Source: Pleurostoma richardsiae (lineage: Eukaryota > Ascomycota > Sordariomycetes > Calosphaeriales > Pleurostomataceae). Taken from it: a DNA stretch of 64,000 bases. This document shows, in pieces, positions 58,118-64,000 of the stretch. Numbering within the stretch: the stretch's first letter is position 1; every line of letters begins with the position of its first letter. A program made the translations under genes and the position numbers. Location of the stretch: contig JANBVO010000005.1 of assembly GCA_030052745.1 (NCBI GenBank), positions 806,001 to 870,000 of the forward strand, written 5' to 3'. The notes below the pieces were generated by a model. That model saw only the letters and a list, made by a program, of their open reading frames with translations. It did no database searches and was not told the DNA's origin.

Positions 58118-60619
58118 ATGCAGGCCTCTACCATCATCTCTACCTCCGCCGTTGCGGCTCCCCTAACCAGCGAGTCGCTCCCCCTCGACAACGAGAAGAA
58201 CATCTCCACGACTAGCATCCGTTCCTCCCCCGGCATCACAGTAGAGCATCACGATGGACCCGACTGCAGCAGGCCTGACCCGCCCACCGAGCATCTGTAA
58301 GAGTGGACTCCGACGCCTAGAAGCTGTTGCGCTTCGCTCGCTAACCTTTCCCCCTTTGATCAGGTCCGCACCTGAGATGCAGCAGTATCACAGTCCCATG
58401 AGGCAGCACCGCCGGACGCCATCTGCACATCGCGAGATCAAGGTACGCTCTTCTACTTCGGGCAGAACGAGCCAACAGTTGCGAGACCTCGCGAGCTGAC
58501 AACCTCCCGCTCTAGGAAACCCTCAATGCGCGGTCTGAGTACACTAATGACGACGATGACGGCCGCTCGCACCACACCATCAACCAGTATGTGATCAAGG
58601 AAGAGATAGGGAGGGGCTCATACGGGGCGGTCCACCTCGCTGTGGACCAGTTCGGCCATGAATTTGTACGTTACAACGGCTTGCTCTATGGCGTCATGCA
58701 GCCTGCGCCTCCATCTTGTACGTGTTGGGACGGTCTAGTTCTGACCTTCGATGCGTGTCGTCATCGCGCAGGCCATTAAAGAGTTCTCCAAAGCCCGACT
58801 CCGCAAGCGCGCGCAGTCCAACATCCTCCGGCACGGGCCCCGCAGGCCGGGCCGCTTCCCGCCGGGCGCGGGCATGGACCCGTCCGTGTCCGACCGCCTC
58901 TCGGACCAGAAGGCCAGCGAAGCCCGTGATGCCCTGTTCCTCATCCGCGAGGAGATTGCCATCATGAAGAAGCTCGACCACCCGAACCTGGTGTCCCTGA
59001 TCGAGGTGCTCGATGACCCCGAGGAGGACTCACTGTACATGGTCCTCGAGATGTGCAAGAAGGGCGTCATCATGAAGGTCGGCCTGGACCAGGCGGCAGA
59101 CCCGTACGAGGAAGAGGAGTGCCGGTGTTGGTTCCGCGATCTGATTCTTGGGATTGAGTATTGTGCGCTTCCCCTGCGAGCGGAGCCACCCAGGCCGGGA
59201 GGGGGAGCATCCTGCTAATATTCGCTTACAGTGCATCACCAAGGCGTGGTACACCGGGATATCAAGCCCGACAACCTTCTGCTTACCGACGACAACGTCC
59301 TGAAGGTCGTCGATTTCGGCGTCTCGGAGATGTTCGAGAAGCCCGAGCACATGGTAACGTCCAAGTCGGCGGGATCGCCCGCTTTCCTCCCTCCTGAGTT
59401 GTGCGTCGCTCATCATGGCAACGTCTCCGGGACCGCGGCGGATATATGGTCCATGGGCGTATCTCTATACTGTCTTCGTTACGGCAAGATCCCATTCCAT
59501 GGGGAAACCGTCTTGGAGATATATGAAGCCATTAAGACGCAAGAAGTCGACCTTGGGGAGGAGGCGAGCGACGATTTCAAAGATCTCATGGAGAGGGTAT
59601 TAGAGAAGGACCCCACTAAGAGAATCAAGATGCCCGAGTTACGCGTAAGTGGCTTTTGGCTGGTGCATTCGTCTCACCAGTCGCAGAGGCTCGACACTGA
59701 TACCGGACCAGGAACACCCGTGGGTAACTAAGGGAGGCACCGATCCTCTGCTCAGCGAGGAGGAGAACTGCTCGGATAGGATCGAGCCCCCCAATGCTCT
59801 GGAGGTCAATCACGCGTTTACGCGACGGATGAGCCACCTGCTCTGCGTGGTAAGACTCCCGTCTGGGCCTGAAGGTGGCTAGCCACTTCTATGCCAGCTG
59901 CTTAACTGCCGTAGATGAAAGCGATCTCCAAGTTCAAGGGTCTTCTAGCTCCCAAGACCGCTAAGCAGGGGGGTCCCGCACCTGCTAGAGAGGGCGGCGA
60001 ATCTCCCGCAAAGCCTTCCGCTAAGGAGAACGTTGATGAGGAAACAAGCAAAAGTAACGCGGAGCAAGCCCAGCGGCTGCTCGAACAGCGCCGACGCCTG
60101 CTGCATCACACCAGCACCAGCACCAGCACCAGCAGCCGCGCAAGTAGCAGAGGCAGCGGTGAGCGAGGTCACGCGCACGACCTGACGGACCTGGAGCCTC
60201 TGTATCTAGGAATTGGGACGGGAGGGGGTGACGACTTCGCCACGCCTGAGCCCGCCGTCTCCGATGTGGTCAGTGACTCGCCAACCGCCGTCGACTTCAA
60301 CGTGTACGACCGCGCCTACGAGGACGAGGTCGAGCGGATACGCCGGCAGAGCCGCGATGCGCGGATGTATTTGACCACGCCGCTTGAAGAGAAGGATCGC
60401 TATCGCGCGGACACAGACGTGATTGCCGGTTCATCCTCAAGTCTGCCGACGCCGAGGCCGGAAGATGATGACAAAAACAGGCTGATACCCCGTAGCGAGG
60501 GAGGAAGGAGAACAACGCCGAGTCCAGGGAGGTTCGCGGATTTAGTAGCGAGTCTGTCCCGGCGGGATTCAGCACAGAGTGGCAAGGAAGAGTCTGTCTC
60601 TCTGGAAAAGCAACCGTAG
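58118..60619 (+). CDS. CaMKK-type serine/threonine kinase (SSP1/SAK1-like)
   Basis: Seven exons (58118-58296, 58364-58442, 58516-58665, 58772-59162, 59232-59644, 59712-59849, 59915-60619) give 684 residues. The kinase domain (about 110-430) shows GRGSYG (118-123), AIKEF with Lys139, HRDIKPDN with catalytic Asp276, DFG (294-296) and SAGSPAFLPPE in the activation segment. Between the ATP-binding Lys and helix C lies an Arg/Pro/Gly-rich insert (LRHGPRRPGRFPPG). That insert is the RP segment diagnostic of CaM-kinase kinases. In fungi such kinases (fission yeast Ssp1, budding yeast Sak1) activate Snf1/AMPK, and in Aspergillus CmkC acts on CmkB. The C-terminal 230 residues are disordered, Ser-rich and basic (KAISKFKGLLAPKTAK could hold a calmodulin-binding helix). 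All seven exons keep frame. Confidence 0.93.
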
Positions 60620-63600
60620 GTGTACTGCCAGAGTCCGAGGACTCACACCGGTTACGAGTTGCAAGTGATAGGCGGACAAGCGAGCGGAAAGGGAAACAGA
60701 TTGCCCAAGACAGGAGGGTCAGAAGGAAGAAGAGATTGACATCTGACAGCACCCTTCGCGTTGCTTCGATGGCGTGGAGTTGAGAGGAGCCACTATGATA
60801 CACAACGTATACGTTTCCGTTGTTTTCTCAAAGCCTAGCAAAGATTCCCTGGTAGAATTACGATAGACAGTTTTTAGCTGTCACCGGAATGTGGAATGCT
60901 CTGCGAGACCCAGGAAGGTCGATCAGGTGCCACATGGAAAGAGGATGAATTGAAAACTTTCTTGCATCATCGCATGCCACCAAGAAATCTTGAGACGTTT
61001 CGGTCTGTTACACGGCCCGGCGCAATATCGGAGGGGACAGACTCACTCTGGACCAGACATCTGGAGATTGTCCTCACCGCTAGCCGCCAACACCGGCCTC
61101 GATTAGCATCAGGCAATCGATCAAGGACCAGTCGAGCGAATATCCACAGGGGGGGTGGATGTGTGTAACTGCTAGCACTGCTGTGCGACAGCTATGAACG
61201 AGGCAGAGTGGAAGACGTCCCGCTTCAAGCAGTCTGAAGAAGCACAAGCGGGCTGAGAATAGGAGAGCATTGGCCTGTCTTTCTTAGACCACCATATGCT
61301 GCGCATATGATTGGCGAGATGGCCACTTGTATCTTCACCTCTGGAGAGTTGTTGATAATGACGCTTTATCTGAGGGGCGGACCGAGCCATCGGTACCGTC
61401 GCACGGTAGAGAGGCAGGGTAGTACTTTCGTGCTGCGCGAGTAACGTAGAGACCCTTGATACATGAATACTGTGCTTCACACCGCAAAAACTTGTAGACA
61501 GATATTGGGCAGGATCTGTACCACCACGTGTTGAGGCGTCCGCTAGCCGAGAAAGCGGTTGGCCGACGTGGTAGACACATTGAACTGCGGGCGCATTCAG
61601 AACACACCGGGGCAACACCGGGCGTCCCGACGGCTGCCGAGAAGTGATTGGGAGAGGCGGCGACGCGAGGAGACATGCCGAGGAGTGGAGCGACAGCTGA
61701 GGATCTTGCTGGCTGGGCTGGCAGGCTGGCAGTGCTGATAGTGTCTTGTCACTTGTGTCCGAGACAAGCCCTGACAAGCTCCTCGGCATGCTACCCGGCT
61801 TGCTGCACTGCGATCTGGCGGTGCGGCCGGGCTCATGCGGAGGCACCTCGCCGCGCCGGCTACACGCAGGCGGGCGGGCTTGGGCGGGCGAATTGCAGCT
61901 CTGCCGAGCAAGAGATAAGGACGGGAGCAGAAGGACGATGGAACGTATCGTCGCGGCACAGGAGAGCGACGCTCAGAACTCAGAAAAAAAAGACCAACCA
62001 CTCGGCTGACAACGTGCTGCCACGACTTTTCTGGAATCTGGCAGTGAGTGGGAGGGGCAGCAGGGGGGGAACCGAAAGGGGACCAGACGACAGCCGGGGT
62101 CTGGAGCTGGGGCCTTGCTTGCGGTGACGTCAAACTGCGTTATCAGCTAGCGGTACCCGTACAGTACAGGCATTCAGACGGGAAGCCGTTCTCGGCCGCC
62201 GTTTCGAAAAACGGTCAGATGGAGACGAAGTGGATGGGGCCAACTCCCCCGGTGCAGCTGTTGGCGCCAGTGGAGATTTCGATTTCGATATCTTGCGTCT
62301 GGACGGGACCCAGCGAAACGTGCCCTTTTGGTGGTCACAGCAGACGGACCAGCAGCTGTACCGCGACAGAGCTTTGCTCACCGCTCCCTCCGTGCATCAG
62401 TGTCGCAGAGCTCGTTGGCGCGTCGGCCGGCTTGAACGCCCCGAAAGCACGACGAGGTGCATATGGAGGGGGATCTGAAGATCTATCGGTCCCCGAGGAG
62501 CGGCGGCATCAAGCATGGCGTTCAGCCACCTGGGTGATCCTCTCCGGCCGTGCTGCCAGACAGGCGAATAGGCAAATGGGCAAGCGGTAGCCGGGCAACA
62601 ACTTCACATGTCGGCAGACGTCCTGAGCTGCGCTGGGGAAGATGTCGGAATGCTGGGCATCGCTTCCCGGAGCTGTTCTGTGATATCAGGAAGATCGCTG
62701 CAGACCGGGAAAAGACATCAAGAATACGACCCGGATGATTCTGCATGTGCACTGGTAGCTCTGCATGCATGCAGCTCTGCAGCTTTTGAAAAGGAGGGCT
62801 TTGAGCTCCAAGTTTCCACGCCGGCCGGCTTGGGTGTAGGAGATTGACCCTGCCACTTCATCAAGCAGCTCCTCCGACCTTCCCTTGCCGCGGGCCAATG
62901 GCTCGACGCCGAGACTCCGTGAGCTCTTCACGATTTGTGTGCCGTGTTAGACTATCCGTCAGTTCACCAGACATTGCACCATAGGCGGCCGTGCTTAGCC
63001 GTTGACGTCCTGAAAAATCCCTCATGTCTACGTGAAGCTAGACTTGGCTGGTCCACGTAGCACAAAGCTTACCTGCGTTAGCCGCACCGCCACTTAAGGG
63101 GAGCTTTCGAGATGGCAAGTTCTTGTGAGGATGGGATGGAATAGAATGAGGCTCCTTAGGGACCTGTACAGAGCTCAGTCTTTAACAGGCAGTTCGATCC
63201 GACTTGCGAAAGAGACGCCCTCGGCCCTCGGCGACTTGGCGGGGCGGCCAACAACTTTGTCCCTTCATACCATGAGGAACATGCACCTGTGCGCAGAATT
63301 ACCAGTTACATAGTGGTCCTGCACAGCCAACTTCCTAGCTACGGTGGTCGTGGCTGGCAGCCTATGGTATTGGCCCCAGCGAAAGGGGTAGATGGAGGAC
63401 TTCCTCCTCGTGCTCCGCGGACGTGGTTGAAAACTACGGTGTGAGCGCTCTCATATGCACCTACTCCCTAGGACGGGAGCTTGAAGACGGTACGTGTTGA
63501 TGATGGCATCTGCAAGAGACAGGTCAACTGGCTAGAGACAAGCGCGTACGGCAGGCCAATCTTGGTGGAAGGAGTCGTCTACTGCTGCTCGGGATGGATC

Positions 63601-64000
63601 GTCAGATACCTCGGTCGAGGACAGAGCTAAAGTACAGCATTCAAGCAAATGCATGCATGTCAGGCATGTCAGTGTGACTGAGTGACCCCTAAGCGGCCTG
63701 AATAAAGGCGGGTAAAATGGAGTGGACGCTCCAAGGGCAGAGAGAGCCTTGTTCACGGTCCGACACTCGTCGGCGGCCTCCCGCTCTATTCACTACCGTT
63801 ACCTCACTCCACCCGCACCGCTCCTACAGCGGTTAGACAGAAACCATGAGAGTCTGTCTACGGCATAGCATGCTGCCCTGCTCTGATGAGTCTATTTGAC
63901 CACTACGCCGACGTCCATTTCCAACCAATTACTAAGGAACACCATCCCTCATCTGGAGACTCCGGAAACTACCAGTTGCCCGCAGAAAACTCGCTGTCTT
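60620..64000. other. Right-end stretch without recognised gene
   Basis: After the kinase 3' UTR I see no reading frame with third-position bias or family resemblance on either strand, and no RNA gene. Frames of 180-224 codons on both strands at 61172-62590 look like chance open frames in GC-rich DNA. The promoter of a gene outside the window may lie at the right end (CT-rich near 63770-63830). Confidence 0.45.

Noticed and set aside
61172-62590. Overlapping frames of 159-224 codons on both strands
   Set aside because: No ordered motifs, many Arg/Cys/Ser, and similar openness on both strands; looks like chance frames in GC-rich intergenic DNA.

Overview
The window is nuclear DNA of a filamentous ascomycete (Pezizomycotina, most like a Sordariomycete). 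The evidence is GC-rich coding sequence with strong G/C third positions, 53-82 bp introns of GTRNGT...YAG type (a few longer), gene spacing of 0.5-4 kb, and protein families typical of these fungi: sphingolipid C9-methyltransferase, PAN1, ATG101, EAF1/VID21 and INSIG. I recognise 16 complete protein-coding genes, one small uncharacterised gene and the 3' end of another gene at the left edge. I recognised no rRNA, tRNA, CRISPR, LTR element or intact transposon.

Left part (1-17 kb): the C-terminus of an unidentified gene; a long gene-poor stretch; an ECL1-type life-span/zinc-binding regulator (+) behind a 1.34-kb leader without a single ATG; a DRS2-type P4-ATPase flippase (-); and a small CRIPT homologue (+).

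Middle (17-32 kb): PAN1 endocytic scaffold (-) and glucosylceramide C9-methyltransferase (-). Then a compact disaccharide-use locus: an intracellular GH13 alpha-glucosidase (-) and a sugar/H+ symporter (+) transcribed divergently from a 3-kb intergenic region. That region carries clustered CreA-type sites, an AmyR-type site and a small uncharacterised gene. The logic is import by the permease, then cytosolic hydrolysis.

Right part (32-64 kb): EAF1/VID21 of NuA4 (-), SPP2 splicing factor (+), MAK11 ribosome-assembly WD protein (+), INSIG sterol regulator (+), a SEP1/HCM1-type forkhead factor (+), ATG101 (-) divergent from PEX3 (+), BET5 TRAPP subunit (-) divergent from a CaMKK-type kinase (+), then about 3.4 kb in which I see no gene. 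Most genes are conserved housekeeping or regulatory genes, so this looks like a core chromosome arm. The unusual signals are the long ATG-free leaders, the sugar locus promoter, a 16-nt exon in the alpha-glucosidase, and the small unknown gene with a long intron.
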